From positions 310,001 to 374,000 of the forward strand of contig JAGTJU010000004.1 in assembly GCA_022184915.1 (NCBI GenBank): a stretch of DNA of 64,000 nt. Reading direction: 5' to 3'. The stretch is from Myxococcales bacterium (GTDB lineage: Bacteria > Myxococcota_A > Polyangia > Fen-1088). Positions 35,072 to 43,684 of this stretch are shown here, in pieces. Numbering within the stretch: position 1 is the stretch's first letter; each line of letters opens with the position of its first letter. A program made the translations under genes and the position numbers. Below the pieces are notes generated by a model. That model saw only the letters and a list, made by a program, of their open reading frames with translations. It searched no databases and was not told the DNA's origin.

Positions 35072-35661
35072 CGCTCCCTCAAGCGAACGAAGCCGGTGAG
35101 GGCCGTCACCTCCACCCGGGCGTTGCGGTAGGGATGTTGCCCCGGCAGATCGTTGTCGCGGATCCAGACGAAGGCGGGCGCCCACTGCGCGGCCCCGATC
35201 ACCTGCACGCCCCCCAGGGTGGTGAACTGGAGCTCCACGGGCACTGCGGTGTTCAACACGGGCCCGCCCGGTGGTGTATTGACCGTCGTCACGTTCCACA
35301 CACGAATACCCCCCTTCGTGTTCGACACCCGCAGCGCCGGGTCGGCCGCGAGAGGGAGGATGGGGGGATCGCCCACCGCCAGCCCCGGCCGGGCCACGCG
35401 GTACTCGACCCGATCGTTATAGACGTATGCGTGCACCGGCAGCCGCTCCACCACCGCTTGATTTCGCGCGCGCTGAAAGTCGCGCGCCAGCGAGGCCGAA
35501 AAGGCACGCATTTCGCCCTCTTCGCGGTCTCCTGTCATGAGCGGCATGGCCACGCTGGCCAGGATCCCGATGATCACCACCGTGACCATGAGCTCGGTCA
35601 GCGTAAAGCCGCTGTCGTGAGCGCGTCGCCTGCGAAGGCGCGTCGTTTGGACGAAAACCAT
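35065..35661 (-). CDS. FimT/GspH-like minor pilin
   Basis: A 198-residue pseudopilin of the FimT/GspH family and first gene of the minor pilin operon. The peptidase site is DSGFTLTELMVTVVIIGILASVAMP, followed by the GspH-like FSASLARDFQRARNQAVVERLPVHAYVYN and a beta-rich C-terminal domain ending in VTALTGFVRLRERW. ATG 35661 has GGTGGGG seven bases upstream; a GTG at 35694 would add 11 residues and overlaps a sigma-54-like sequence. Neither the major pilin nor PilY1 is in the window. Confidence 0.87.
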   Translation of the reverse strand: MVFVQTTRLRRRRAHDSGFTLTELMVTVVIIGILASVAMPLMTGDREEGEMRAFSASLARDFQRARNQAVVERLPVHAYVYNDRVEYRVARPGLAVGDPPILPLAADPALRVSNTKGGIRVWNVTTVNTPPGGPVLNTAVPVELQFTTLGGVQVIGAAQWAPAFVWIRDNDLPGQHPYRNARVEVTALTGFVRLRERW

Positions 35662-35677
35662 GCCCGGACCCCACCAT

Positions 35678-35693
35678 TGCAAGTCGGCAGCCA
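35678..35693 (-). promoter_or_regulatory. Sigma-54-like promoter sequence before minor pilin operon
   Basis: The minus strand reads TGGCTGCCGACTTGCA, with the invariant GG and GC of sigma-54 promoters at the right distance. It lies 16 bases before ATG 35661, which would leave a leader of only about seven bases, so it may be chance. rpoN is encoded at 50689-52203. Confidence 0.3.
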
Positions 35694-35722
35694 CACAGGC
35701 GACTTAAGGTTTATCGTGACTT

Positions 35723-35750
35723 GGGCTGCGAGGGCCTGCCGGCGCAGCCC
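35723..35750 (-). terminator. Inverted repeat downstream of pgl
   Basis: GGGCTGCG at 35723-35730 pairs perfectly with CGCAGCCC at 35743-35750 (12-base loop). It lies between the pgl stop and the pilin operon on the same strand, a fitting place for a terminator, but no T-tract follows. Confidence 0.4.
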
Positions 35751-35888
35751 TCCCTCTGACGTTTTTGGGCACTCGCCCGTGCGTGGGTACGCAAAACGGT
35801 TCAGGGCGAATCCCTGCGACGTGTAGGCGCACGCAGTCCTATCAAGCACGAGCACCCGCGGCCGCGACCACGGCCCGGGGGGCGCAGA

Positions 35889-36629
35889 TCAGAGCTTCCG
35901 CGAGATCGCGGCCCCGGCGTCGTGGTCCAGGTACCAGGTCATGCTGCCCACGCGGGGGCTGATGCGGGCTGCGGGGTAGCGCTCGCGCCCCGGCACCCGC
36001 CCGATGATCGTGGCCAGCATGTCGGCCTTGTTGGCCCCGGTCACCACGAAGGCCACGTGGGAGGCGGCGTTCAGCAGGTCGTACGTGAACGACACGCGGC
36101 GCTGTCCGGTTTTCGGGTGGAACGCCACGCCGCAAAGTTCGTTTTCGTCGTCCAGCTCTTGGTCGGGAAAGAGCGAGGCCGTATGGCCATCGTCGCCCAT
36201 GCCGAGCAGGATCCAATCGAAGCGGGGCAAGCCGTCGCGGGGCGTGGGAACCACCGCGCGTATCTCCTCAGCGTACCGGGTGGCCTCGGCGCCGGGGGTG
36301 TTCTCTCCCCGGATGCGGTGGACCTGAGCCCCGTCGACCGGCACGTGGTCGAGCATGGCCTCGCGCACCATGCGGTAGTTGCTGTCGGTGGCGTCCGGCG
36401 GCACACAGCGTTCGTCACCCCAGAAAAAATCCAGGCTGGCCCAGGGCACTTCGCTTGTGAGGTCCGGGCTCGCCAGGTGCTGGTAGAGCAGCCGGGGGGT
36501 GGTGCCCCCCGAAAGTGCCACAGCAAAACGTCGCTTCGCTGCTGCGGCCAAACGCGCCGCCTCGGTCAAGTCGTGGGCGACCCGCTTTGCCACGGTGCCT
36601 GCGTCCTTCGAGATGACGATGTTCTCCAT
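35889..36629 (-). CDS. pgl: 6-phosphogluconolactonase
   Basis: A 246-residue enzyme of the oxidative pentose phosphate pathway hydrolysing 6-phosphogluconolactone. Diagnostic motifs are RFAVALSGGTTPRLLYQHL, FFWGDERCVPPDATDSNYRM and WILLGMGDDGHTASLFPDQ. ATG 36629 fits the family N-terminus; a TTG at 36662 would add 11 residues and neither has an obvious ribosome binding site. It lies about 105 bp after sua5 on the same strand. Confidence 0.95.
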   Translation of the reverse strand: MENIVISKDAGTVAKRVAHDLTEAARLAAAAKRRFAVALSGGTTPRLLYQHLASPDLTSEVPWASLDFFWGDERCVPPDATDSNYRMVREAMLDHVPVDGAQVHRIRGENTPGAEATRYAEEIRAVVPTPRDGLPRFDWILLGMGDDGHTASLFPDQELDDENELCGVAFHPKTGQRRVSFTYDLLNAASHVAFVVTGANKADMLATIIGRVPGRERYPAARISPRVGSMTWYLDHDAGAAISRKL

Positions 36630-36734
36630 GGAAAAAGTGGCGGTAGTCTCCCACGACGCCAATCTTTTTGCACGTTTCCTTCACCCCTCCTGTGGACGTG
36701 CCCCGTCTGGCGGCTCAGCGGCGTGCGCGACGGC

Positions 36735-37760
36735 TCAGGGGTGGGATTTACCGTCCGGGCTGCGGGGGCCAGCCGCTTTGCGCAGACGGTCGGCCACCGC
36801 CAACCCCAAACCCCGTTCGGCGGGCAGCGCCCCCAGCACCACGTGACAGCCCTGGCGATCCACCTCGCGAAGGGCCTCGTAGAGCCGACGCGCTGCCGCT
36901 TCGGGCTCGCGCGGAAAGGCAATGGGCACGACGCCGGGAGGCCAGTCGGCTTCCGGGCTCCCGGTCAGCACGGCCACGGACAGCCCGGCGGCGGCCAGCG
37001 TGGCCGCCTCGGCGGGCAGCTCGGCCTCGGGCACGAGACGCACCTGCGCGTCGGGGGCGTAGTGCGAGGGTAGCTGGCCCGGCGCGCGCACCTCGGTGTG
37101 GCGCGCCTCTCCCCGCACGGCCACCCTTTGGCCCAGCGCTTCGGACAGCGCCTCGACCGCCACGCCTCCCGGGCGAAGCACCGCCGCCACGCCAGACCCT
37201 GAGTCGTACTGTGAGACGTCGACGATGGTCGACTCCACGCCCACATGGCAGGGGCCCCCATCGAGGATGAGGTCGACCGCGTCGCCGAGACCCTCCGCGA
37301 CATGGGCCGCGGTGGTGGGGCTGACCGCACCAAACCGGTTGGCCGAGGGCGCTGCGACCCCGCCGCCGAAGGCCTGCAGCACCGCCAACGCCACGGGATG
37401 CGCAGGCACCCGCAATGCCACCGTGGGCAATCCCCCTGTGACCGCAAGGGAGACGTCCCGGCCGCGGGCGACGATCAAGGTGAGGGGTCCAGGCCAAAAG
37501 TGCGCCGCCAACGTCTCGGCAGCGGGCGACCAGGCGCCCGCCCAGGCCAGCGCCGCCTCTGCGTCCGCCACATGCACGATGAGGGGGTGGTCTTGAGGCC
37601 GGCCCTTGGCCGCGAAGATGCGTGCCACCGCTTCGTCGTCGCGTGCGTTCGCCGCGAGACCGTAGACGGTTTCGGTGGGCAGGGCCACGAGACCCCCGGC
37701 CCGAAGGCACGCGGCGGCGCGTGCGAGGTTCGCGGGCGTGGGCGGCAGAATACGGCTCAT
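36735..37760 (-). CDS. sua5: L-threonylcarbamoyladenylate synthase, Sua5 type
   Basis: A 341-residue enzyme making threonylcarbamoyl-AMP for the t6A modification of ANN-decoding tRNAs. The YrdC domain (1-205) has GGLVALPTETVYGLAANA, KGRPQDHPLIVHV, FWPGPLTLIV, VALRVPAHP and APSANRFGAVSPTTAAHV. The linker holds RAPGQLPSHYAPDA, the Sua5 hinge motif that reaches into the active site, and the C-terminal Sua5 domain follows to the end. The gene is divergent from dapL with about 100 bp between. Confidence 0.96.
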   Translation of the reverse strand: MSRILPPTPANLARAAACLRAGGLVALPTETVYGLAANARDDEAVARIFAAKGRPQDHPLIVHVADAEAALAWAGAWSPAAETLAAHFWPGPLTLIVARGRDVSLAVTGGLPTVALRVPAHPVALAVLQAFGGGVAAPSANRFGAVSPTTAAHVAEGLGDAVDLILDGGPCHVGVESTIVDVSQYDSGSGVAAVLRPGGVAVEALSEALGQRVAVRGEARHTEVRAPGQLPSHYAPDAQVRLVPEAELPAEAATLAAAGLSVAVLTGSPEADWPPGVVPIAFPREPEAAARRLYEALREVDRQGCHVVLGALPAERGLGLAVADRLRKAAGPRSPDGKSHP

Positions 37761-37862
37761 GGCAGGGGCCTACTGTGACGTTCAACGGGGCGGAAGTCGA
37801 GCGTGCCGCTCAGCGTTCGGAGGCTCCCGAAGCGACAAGGGGATCTGCTATGGTGCGCCGCC

Positions 37863-39101
37863 ATGGCACGGATCAACGAGAACTACCGCAAGCTCTCCGC
37901 AGGTTACCTCTTCCCCGAAATTGGTCGGCGCGTGAAGGCCTTTTCGCAAGCCCACCCCGACGCCCGCATCATCCGGTTGGGCATCGGCGACGTCACCGAG
38001 CCCTTGGCTCCTGCTGTCATCGAGGCGATGACCCGCGCCGTGGCCGAGATGGGGGAGCGCAGCACGTTCAAGGGTTACGGCCCCGAACAAGGTTATGACT
38101 TTCTCATCGACGCCATTCGCCAACAGGACTACGCGTCACGGGGCGTCGAGATCGCCGCCGACGAGGTCTTCGTCTCGGACGGCAGCAAGTGCGACAGCGC
38201 CAACATCCAGGAGATCTTCGATCTGAACTCCCGCATTGCGGTCACCGATCCAGTCTACCCGGTCTACGTCGACTCGAACGTCATGGCGGGGCGCACCGGC
38301 GCGAACGACGGCAAGGGCCGCTACGAGGGCCTCGTGTATCTGCCCGCAACCGAGGCCAACGGCTTCGTTCCGGCGCCGCCCGAAGGGGACCAGAAGATCG
38401 ATCTCGTCTATCTGTGCTCGCCCAACAACCCCACCGGCGCGGTGGCCACCCGCGCGGATCTTTCCCGCTGGGTCGCGTGGGCCAATGCCACGGGCGCGGT
38501 CATCGTCTTCGACGCAGCTTACGAGGCGTTCATCCGCGACCCGGCCCTGCCGCGCTCCATCTACGAGATCCCGGGCGCCAAGACCTGCGCGCTCGAAATG
38601 CGCAGCTTCTCGAAGCGTGCAGGGTTTACCGGTGTGCGATGTGCGTTCACGATCGTGCCGAAGGAGCTCATGGGCACCACCGCTGCCGGCGAGAAGGTCT
38701 CGTTCAACGCTCTGTGGTCACGCCGACACACCACCAAGTTCAATGGGGCGTCGTACATCGTCCAGCGGGGCGCTGCGGCCGCCTACGGCGGCGAAGGCCT
38801 CACGCAAACCCAAGCGCAAGTCGACTTCTACATGGACAACGCCCGGCTGTTGCGGGACGGCCTCACCCAGGCGGGCTTCACCGTCTTCGGCGGAGAGCAT
38901 GCACCGTACATCTGGATGCGCACACGGAACCAGATGCCCTCCTGGGACTTCTTCAACACGCTGCTCGAAAAGGCCCACGTGGTGGGAACTCCCGGCTCGG
39001 GCTTTGGCGCGGCGGGAGAGGGTTACTTCCGCCTTTCGGCCTTCAACACCCGAGACAACGTGCTCGAGGCGCTCGCGCGGATCCAACGCGCCTTTGCTTG
39101 A
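37863..39101 (+). CDS. dapL: LL-diaminopimelate aminotransferase
   Basis: A 412-residue fold-type I PLP enzyme that converts tetrahydrodipicolinate directly to LL-diaminopimelate, a one-step lysine and peptidoglycan route. Seen are [82 protein letters not shown] and the PLP lysine Lys251 in [18 protein letters not shown] 37863 is the family start. The length is typical. It is single, ending at a strong inverted repeat. Confidence 0.96.
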   Translation: MARINENYRKLSAGYLFPEIGRRVKAFSQAHPDARIIRLGIGDVTEPLAPAVIEAMTRAVAEMGERSTFKGYGPEQGYDFLIDAIRQQDYASRGVEIAADEVFVSDGSKCDSANIQEIFDLNSRIAVTDPVYPVYVDSNVMAGRTGANDGKGRYEGLVYLPATEANGFVPAPPEGDQKIDLVYLCSPNNPTGAVATRADLSRWVAWANATGAVIVFDAAYEAFIRDPALPRSIYEIPGAKTCALEMRSFSKRAGFTGVRCAFTIVPKELMGTTAAGEKVSFNALWSRRHTTKFNGASYIVQRGAAAAYGGEGLTQTQAQVDFYMDNARLLRDGLTQAGFTVFGGEHAPYIWMRTRNQMPSWDFFNTLLEKAHVVGTPGSGFGAAGEGYFRLSAFNTRDNVLEALARIQRAFA

Positions 39102-39125
39102 CCTCTGGCGGCGGCGCATCCTTCA

Positions 39126-39162
39126 CCCGTCTCGCATCCTCATCCGAGGCGGGCGAGACGGG
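39126..39162. terminator. Inverted repeat between dapL and a convergent small gene
   Basis: A perfect 10 bp stem, CCCGTCTCGC at 39126-39135 with GCGAGACGGG at 39153-39162. The 17-base loop itself contains a 4 bp stem (39138-39141 with 39146-39149). It is placed to terminate dapL and possibly the convergent gene; no T-tract is seen. Confidence 0.5.
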
Positions 39163-39178
39163 CGCCTACCGACGCCGC

Positions 39179-39376
39179 TCAGGCTTCTTGAAGCCCGAGA
39201 CGCAGGCGCCAGCGCTGCACTTCCGGCATCACCGCCGCGTGCTCTTTTGGATCCCGTGCCGCCAACGCACCCAGGCGTGTCAGCAGGGCACTCGCTTCGT
39301 CCAAATCACCCCCAAACGCGAAACGCCGCAACTCGTGCCGGATGCGGACAAGCTCCCGAAGTTCACGATAATCCAT
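39179..39376 (-). CDS. Small protein of unknown function
   Basis: A 65-residue, mostly helical, charged protein (MDYRELRELVRIRHELRRF, DLDEASALLTRLGALAARDP, MPEVQRWRLRLGL). ATG 39376 has a strong AGGAGG site six bases upstream, the main reason to accept the gene and reject a start 51 codons earlier at 39529. No Cys, signal peptide or known motif is seen. It lies 153 bp downstream of the DUF1015 gene on the same strand and converges on dapL. Confidence 0.65.
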   Translation of the reverse strand: MDYRELRELVRIRHELRRFAFGGDLDEASALLTRLGALAARDPKEHAAVMPEVQRWRLRLGLQEA

Positions 39377-39529
39377 ACAACCTCCTGTTGATCGAACCGA
39401 CATCTTTAGGATGCCAGCGTCTGATTTCCGCTGCGTTTCCTGACGGAAAATTCCTGCCCTCTCGAAGCCGCGCCTGGCACGTGCGGTGATCAGGGAACGC
39501 CGTCGTACGCTGCGAGGGTTCCACTGCAC

Positions 39530-40906
39530 TCAGGGTCTGATTTTCCGCGCTTCCATGTAGAAGCGCTTCTCCTCCGCGTCTCCCATGCTGAAAGCCTTGC
39601 GAGGCAAGGCCCCCTCGCACATGACGGTTCTGAAGAGATCCTGCTTCACGAGGGGAGGCAAGAAGAACCCCGCGTGACCTGGGGATGCGCCGAGCGTTCG
39701 CACCACGGCTTCACCGTGCACGTAGTCGATGCTCACGCCGCTGCGTTCCTCCAGGTACGCGTCGAGGAAGGCCTGCAAGGTGCCCACGGCCAGGGTGTGC
39801 GGCGGCGTCCGGAAGGCGAGCAGCGCGTATCCTTGTGCCGTCACGCAGGTGATGAGCGTTTCCCCGCTTCGAGCCTGGCGCGTCCGCTTCACCAGCTCGG
39901 GGCCGCCGGTGGTCCGGCTGTAGCCGGGATCCTTGTTCCGAAAGTACGCGTCCATGGTCGCGAGGAAGGTGTTCGGATCAATCCCGAAGAGCACCCGGTG
40001 AATGGGCTCGAAGACAAGGCCCGCGTCGTGCACGTTCACGAGCTCCACCAGGGCATGGCGGGCGGGGTGGGCGCCCACGGAAGCGGCATCGCGTCCCGCC
40101 TTCACGTCCTCCCAGATGGCTTTGGCCGTGGCCAGCGAGTGGTTGCCATCACCCACGGCATAGAGGAACACCCCCTGCTCGCGGGTGCCGTACTTCGCCT
40201 GCATCTGCTCCAGCGTACCCAGGCGGGCGAGCCGCGCGGCGAGTCCGTCGAGCGCCTCGGGCAATGAGAGGTGATGGCCCCTGAGGTGCCCCCCGCCCTC
40301 CATGAGCTCAAAATCGTAGCGTGGGGGCAGTCCCTGCTGGGCCACCTCCGCGAAGAGAGGCTCGATCACCGTGCGCTGGGGGTCGTCGATCAGCACCATG
40401 ATGTGCGGCAGCTCGAGGAGGGCATGCCGACGGATCTGCATGCGCGGCGGCAAACGTTCCAAGATGGTGCCCTCGGTCGCACGGATCAGGCTGGCAGCGC
40501 CGGGACGAAAGTCGTAGCGCTCGAGGTCCATCGCCACCACGAGGCCCCGTCGCACGCGCGCGCCGTGGGTTGTCCGTTCAACCAGCATGACCCCGGGCGC
40601 CTCCTCCACCAGGACACCGTCGGCGAGGTAGGCGGCCATGGTGGCGTTGATTCGTCCGATGCGGTCGCCGACGTCGGGCGCGGCCAAGTCCACCTCCGGC
40701 AGGATCAGGCCGAGGGTCGAGGGTTTACCGGCACAGGCCTCGGCCACGCGCTGCCAATACTCGGGCTGCGAGGTGTACTGGTCACAGGCCACCACGGCCC
40801 AGGTGCCAAGCGGCACGTCTTCCCGGGGCAGCAGCAGCGAGGGAACCTGAAGGGCTACGGCCGCGAGCGCACCGGTGTCGAAGGGCATGACCTTCAGTGC
40901 TATCAC
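39530..40906 (-). CDS. DUF1015 family protein
   Basis: A 458-residue soluble protein of the DUF1015 family, conserved but of unclear function. Recognisable stretches are PREDVPLGTWAVVACDQYTSQPEYW, the family core VFLYAVGDGNHSLATAKAIWEDVK, HPARHALVELVNVHDAGLVFEPIHRVLFG and GFFLPPLVKQDLFRTVMCEGALPRKAFSMGDAEEKRFYME. An alternative start is Met7 at 40888. Its neighbours are the small protein gene downstream and tRNA-Leu upstream; neither suggests a role. Confidence 0.87.
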   Translation of the reverse strand: MIALKVMPFDTGALAAVALQVPSLLLPREDVPLGTWAVVACDQYTSQPEYWQRVAEACAGKPSTLGLILPEVDLAAPDVGDRIGRINATMAAYLADGVLVEEAPGVMLVERTTHGARVRRGLVVAMDLERYDFRPGAASLIRATEGTILERLPPRMQIRRHALLELPHIMVLIDDPQRTVIEPLFAEVAQQGLPPRYDFELMEGGGHLRGHHLSLPEALDGLAARLARLGTLEQMQAKYGTREQGVFLYAVGDGNHSLATAKAIWEDVKAGRDAASVGAHPARHALVELVNVHDAGLVFEPIHRVLFGIDPNTFLATMDAYFRNKDPGYSRTTGGPELVKRTRQARSGETLITCVTAQGYALLAFRTPPHTLAVGTLQAFLDAYLEERSGVSIDYVHGEAVVRTLGASPGHAGFFLPPLVKQDLFRTVMCEGALPRKAFSMGDAEEKRFYMEARKIRP

Positions 40907-40955
40907 CAGGCCCGGTCCGAAGGAACCCCCGCGGGGCAGGCCCAGACGACGTTCG

Positions 40956-41037
40956 TGCGAGGAGAGGGACTCGAACCCTCACGTCTTTCGACACTGGAAC
41001 CTAAATCCAGCGCGTATACCAATTTCGCCATCCTCGC
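40956..41037 (-). tRNA. tRNA-Leu (anticodon UAG)
   Basis: An 82-base tRNA. The acceptor stem pairs GCGAGGA at the 5' end with TCCTCGC at the 3' end, discriminator A. The anticodon stem CTGGA/TCCAG encloses the loop TTTAGGT, giving anticodon TAG (reads CUA/CUN). A long variable arm (TGTCGAAAGACGT) marks leucine. The T arm contains GGTTCGAGTCC. No CCA is encoded. Confidence 0.95.
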
Positions 41038-41231
41038 GGCGTTTGATTCCAGAGGGTTACGACAGTTTGGGCCGTTTGTCTATCCGGGGCGGCGGTGTTT
41101 GCGGACCCAGGCCGCCAAAGGCGAGGAGCAGGCTGAGGTGCCCTGGCAGGGAGGCGAACACGCTGTCCCAGAGCAGGCTCGTACCCCGGGCCCTGGGAGG
41201 GGGCGCGTGACGCGACGCTGGCAGTCGTGGT

Positions 41232-42209
41232 ATGGCCGAGGCCATGAGCCAGGGAACGAGACGAAGCTTGTGGGTGGTGATGAGCCTGATGGGGAGCGTG
41301 AGCATGTCGTTTCTGGCGTGCGATGACGAAACTGAGCGTCAGGTGTCGACCGTTGTCGACGCTGCCTCGGGCGGGTTCGACGCGCTCACACCTGACGCGC
41401 CTGCAGATGCCGCCGCTGACGCCTTTTGCGTTGCTCGCGGAGATCTCTCGGACGGCGGCGGGACCCTGCAAAGCCGGGTGCTCTACACCAACGACTTCGA
41501 GACGCCCAACGTACCCCTCGTGGTGAATTGCCCTCATGCCCTCGATGCGCGGGGCATCAACTTCCTTTACGGGACGCCCGCGTTTCAGTTCAACCAGGTG
41601 AACACCGTGGAGGGTGTGTTGCTCGATGACCCGTCGAAGCTCTACAAGAATCCCACGGGCAAGGGCGGCCGCTTCGCGCTCGGCATGCTGTCGTCCGTTC
41701 AAGACGACAAGCTTTCACTGACGTTCGAGGTCACGGGCAAGCCGTTTCTCAACGTCGGTCTCGACCTTTCGTCGATCGACGTTCAAGGGTGCGGGGGCCC
41801 GTTTGGCGTCACTCGCCCCGTGATGAAAGTTTCACTTCACGAGACGATCGGCACGATTCACAGCTTTTCGGCGCCAGGCAAGCTCTTGGCCGAAGGCACC
41901 ATCGAGGGCGATTCTTCAGCCGATCCTTGGACCTTTGCGTGGACGTACGGCGTGGTTAGTTTGGATGCAAGCCAGGCGACCACCGCCCGCGTTTCGGTTG
42001 TCTTCGACCTTACGCAAAGCGGATATGCCGCTTTCGACAACCTGTCCATCGTCGCCTCGTCACAAGCGGGCATCGTCGACCGCAACAATGACGGCGTTGC
42101 GGATGACATTCCCTTGTGCGCCACGACGACACAGGTCTGTGAGTGGAACCCAACCACGATGGCCTTCGACATGAACTGTCGGTTCGTGGATGCCGGCGCC
42201 GGCGAGTGA
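41232..42209 (+). CDS. Secreted lipoprotein of unknown function
   Basis: A 325-residue lipoprotein with signal LWVVMSLMGSVSMSFLAC, cut before the Cys. An Asp/Ala-rich tail follows (VDAASGGFDALTPDAPADAAADAF), a style common in Myxococcota. The folded part is beta-rich (TNDFETPNVPLVVNCP, LSLTFEVTGKPFLNVGLDLSSIDVQGCGG) and may be a jelly-roll or carbohydrate-binding-like domain. Near the end DRNNDGVADDIPLC resembles a short calcium-binding loop. ATG 41244 is an alternative start. The 194 bp upstream to the tRNA hold no gene. No enzyme motif is visible. Confidence 0.8.
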   Translation: MAEAMSQGTRRSLWVVMSLMGSVSMSFLACDDETERQVSTVVDAASGGFDALTPDAPADAAADAFCVARGDLSDGGGTLQSRVLYTNDFETPNVPLVVNCPHALDARGINFLYGTPAFQFNQVNTVEGVLLDDPSKLYKNPTGKGGRFALGMLSSVQDDKLSLTFEVTGKPFLNVGLDLSSIDVQGCGGPFGVTRPVMKVSLHETIGTIHSFSAPGKLLAEGTIEGDSSADPWTFAWTYGVVSLDASQATTARVSVVFDLTQSGYAAFDNLSIVASSQAGIVDRNNDGVADDIPLCATTTQVCEWNPTTMAFDMNCRFVDAGAGE

Positions 42210-42234
42210 AGGCGGGCCCCAAACCGCGCCTCTC

Positions 42235-43626
42235 TCAAAGCACCTTTCCCGGGTTCATCAGCCCCAGAGGATCGAGCGCTCCTTTCACGCGGCGCATGAC
42301 GTCCACCACGGCCGCGCTTTTGTAGCGTGCAAGCTCTGCACGCTTGAGGGCGCCCACGCCGTGTTCGGCGCTGAAGCTGCCGCCGTGAGCCACCACGAGA
42401 TCGTGCACCAGCGTGAACAGATCCGCGTCGCTGACAGTTGCGCTGCCCTTGAGCACGTTCACGTGCAAGCTGCCATCGCCCAGGTGGCCGAAGAGCACCA
42501 CACGCGTGCCCGGGAAGCGTGCAGGCACCGCCTCTGCGGCCGCCGCGACGAACGCCGGCATGCGCCCGAGCGTGACGCTCACGTCGTGCTTGACGCTCGG
42601 CCCCTCGCGTCGCTCGCACTCGGTGATCTCCTCACGCAACCGCCAAAACTGCCGCGCCTGCCCTTCGTTTTGAGCCACCGCCGCATCCATCACCCGCCCC
42701 GCTTCGGCCGCTTCACCCAGCGAGCCGGTGAGCGCCGCTTCCGCGCGGGCGCCCTTACCCCCCAAAGACAGCTCCACCAGCGCGTAGAGCGGCGCCCGGG
42801 TGGCGAAGGGGCGGCGCACCTCGGGAAGGTGCTTGCTCACGAGCGCCAGCGCTTCCTCGCTCGCGATCTCGAAGCTGGTCACCACGTCGCCCCAGTCGTC
42901 CTGAAGCTGTCGCAACAGGGCGATCGCCGCTGGCAGGTCAGGGAGTGCCACCCAGGCGGTGCCCACGTCGCGCGGGCGGGGAAACAGCTTCACCGTCGCG
43001 GCCGTCACCACCCCCAGCGTGCCCTCGGCACCGATGAAGAGCTGCTTGAGGTCGTAGCCCGTGTTGTTCTTGCGCAGCCCCGAAAGCTCCGAAAGCACCG
43101 TGCCGTCAGCCAGCACCACCTCGAGCCCCAGCACCAGGTCACGGGTGTTGCCGTAACGAAGCACGGCCGTGCCCCCCGCGTTCGTGGATACAAGCCCGCC
43201 CACCTGGCTCGAACCTTCGGCCGCCAGGCTCAGCGGGAACAGGCGGTCCTGGGCCCGGGCGGTTTCTCGCAGAGCGGAAAGCACGCACCCGGCTTCCACG
43301 GTGGCCGTGTTGTTCTGTCCGTCCAGCTCGCGGATGCGGTTGAGCCGTTCGAGGCTGAGGACCATCTGTCGCCCGGTTGCGTCCGGCGTGGCGCCCCCAC
43401 ACAGGCCCGTGTTGCCCCCCTGAGGCACCACGGCCACCCTGTGGACCGTGCACAAGCGCAGCACGCCCGCCACGTGGTCCACCGAGGCTGGCCGGGCGAC
43501 GCACAGGGCCTGACCCCGCAGCTTCCCGCGCCAGTCGCTCTCGTATCGAGCCCCGTCGTCTCCCTGCAGCACACCCGTCTCACCGAGCAACGCACGCAGG
43601 GCCTCCCCAAAGGTGTCCTTGGCCAC
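42235..43626 (-). CDS. FAD-linked oxidase, D-2-hydroxyacid dehydrogenase family
   Basis: A 463-residue flavoprotein of the GlcD/D-2-hydroxyglutarate dehydrogenase/D-lactate dehydrogenase type. The FAD-binding part has VVPQGGNTGLCGGATPD, LSLAAEGSSQVGGLVSTNAGGTAVLRYGNTRD and LKQLFIGAEGTLGVVT. The C-terminal domain has VVLFGHLGDGSLHVNV (metal-binding His), SFSAEHGVGALKRAEL and DPLGLMNPGKVL. It lacks an Fe-S domain. The pattern is nearest D-2-hydroxyglutarate dehydrogenases, but the substrate cannot be fixed by eye. It converges on the lipoprotein gene at 41232. Confidence 0.92.
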   Translation of the reverse strand: MAKDTFGEALRALLGETGVLQGDDGARYESDWRGKLRGQALCVARPASVDHVAGVLRLCTVHRVAVVPQGGNTGLCGGATPDATGRQMVLSLERLNRIRELDGQNNTATVEAGCVLSALRETARAQDRLFPLSLAAEGSSQVGGLVSTNAGGTAVLRYGNTRDLVLGLEVVLADGTVLSELSGLRKNNTGYDLKQLFIGAEGTLGVVTAATVKLFPRPRDVGTAWVALPDLPAAIALLRQLQDDWGDVVTSFEIASEEALALVSKHLPEVRRPFATRAPLYALVELSLGGKGARAEAALTGSLGEAAEAGRVMDAAVAQNEGQARQFWRLREEITECERREGPSVKHDVSVTLGRMPAFVAAAAEAVPARFPGTRVVLFGHLGDGSLHVNVLKGSATVSDADLFTLVHDLVVAHGGSFSAEHGVGALKRAELARYKSAAVVDVMRRVKGALDPLGLMNPGKVL

Positions 43627-43684
43627 GGCAGGCAGTCAAGCAGATGCGCTGCCTGGCCCGCAAGCCTGGGCGCGAAGCTCAGCG

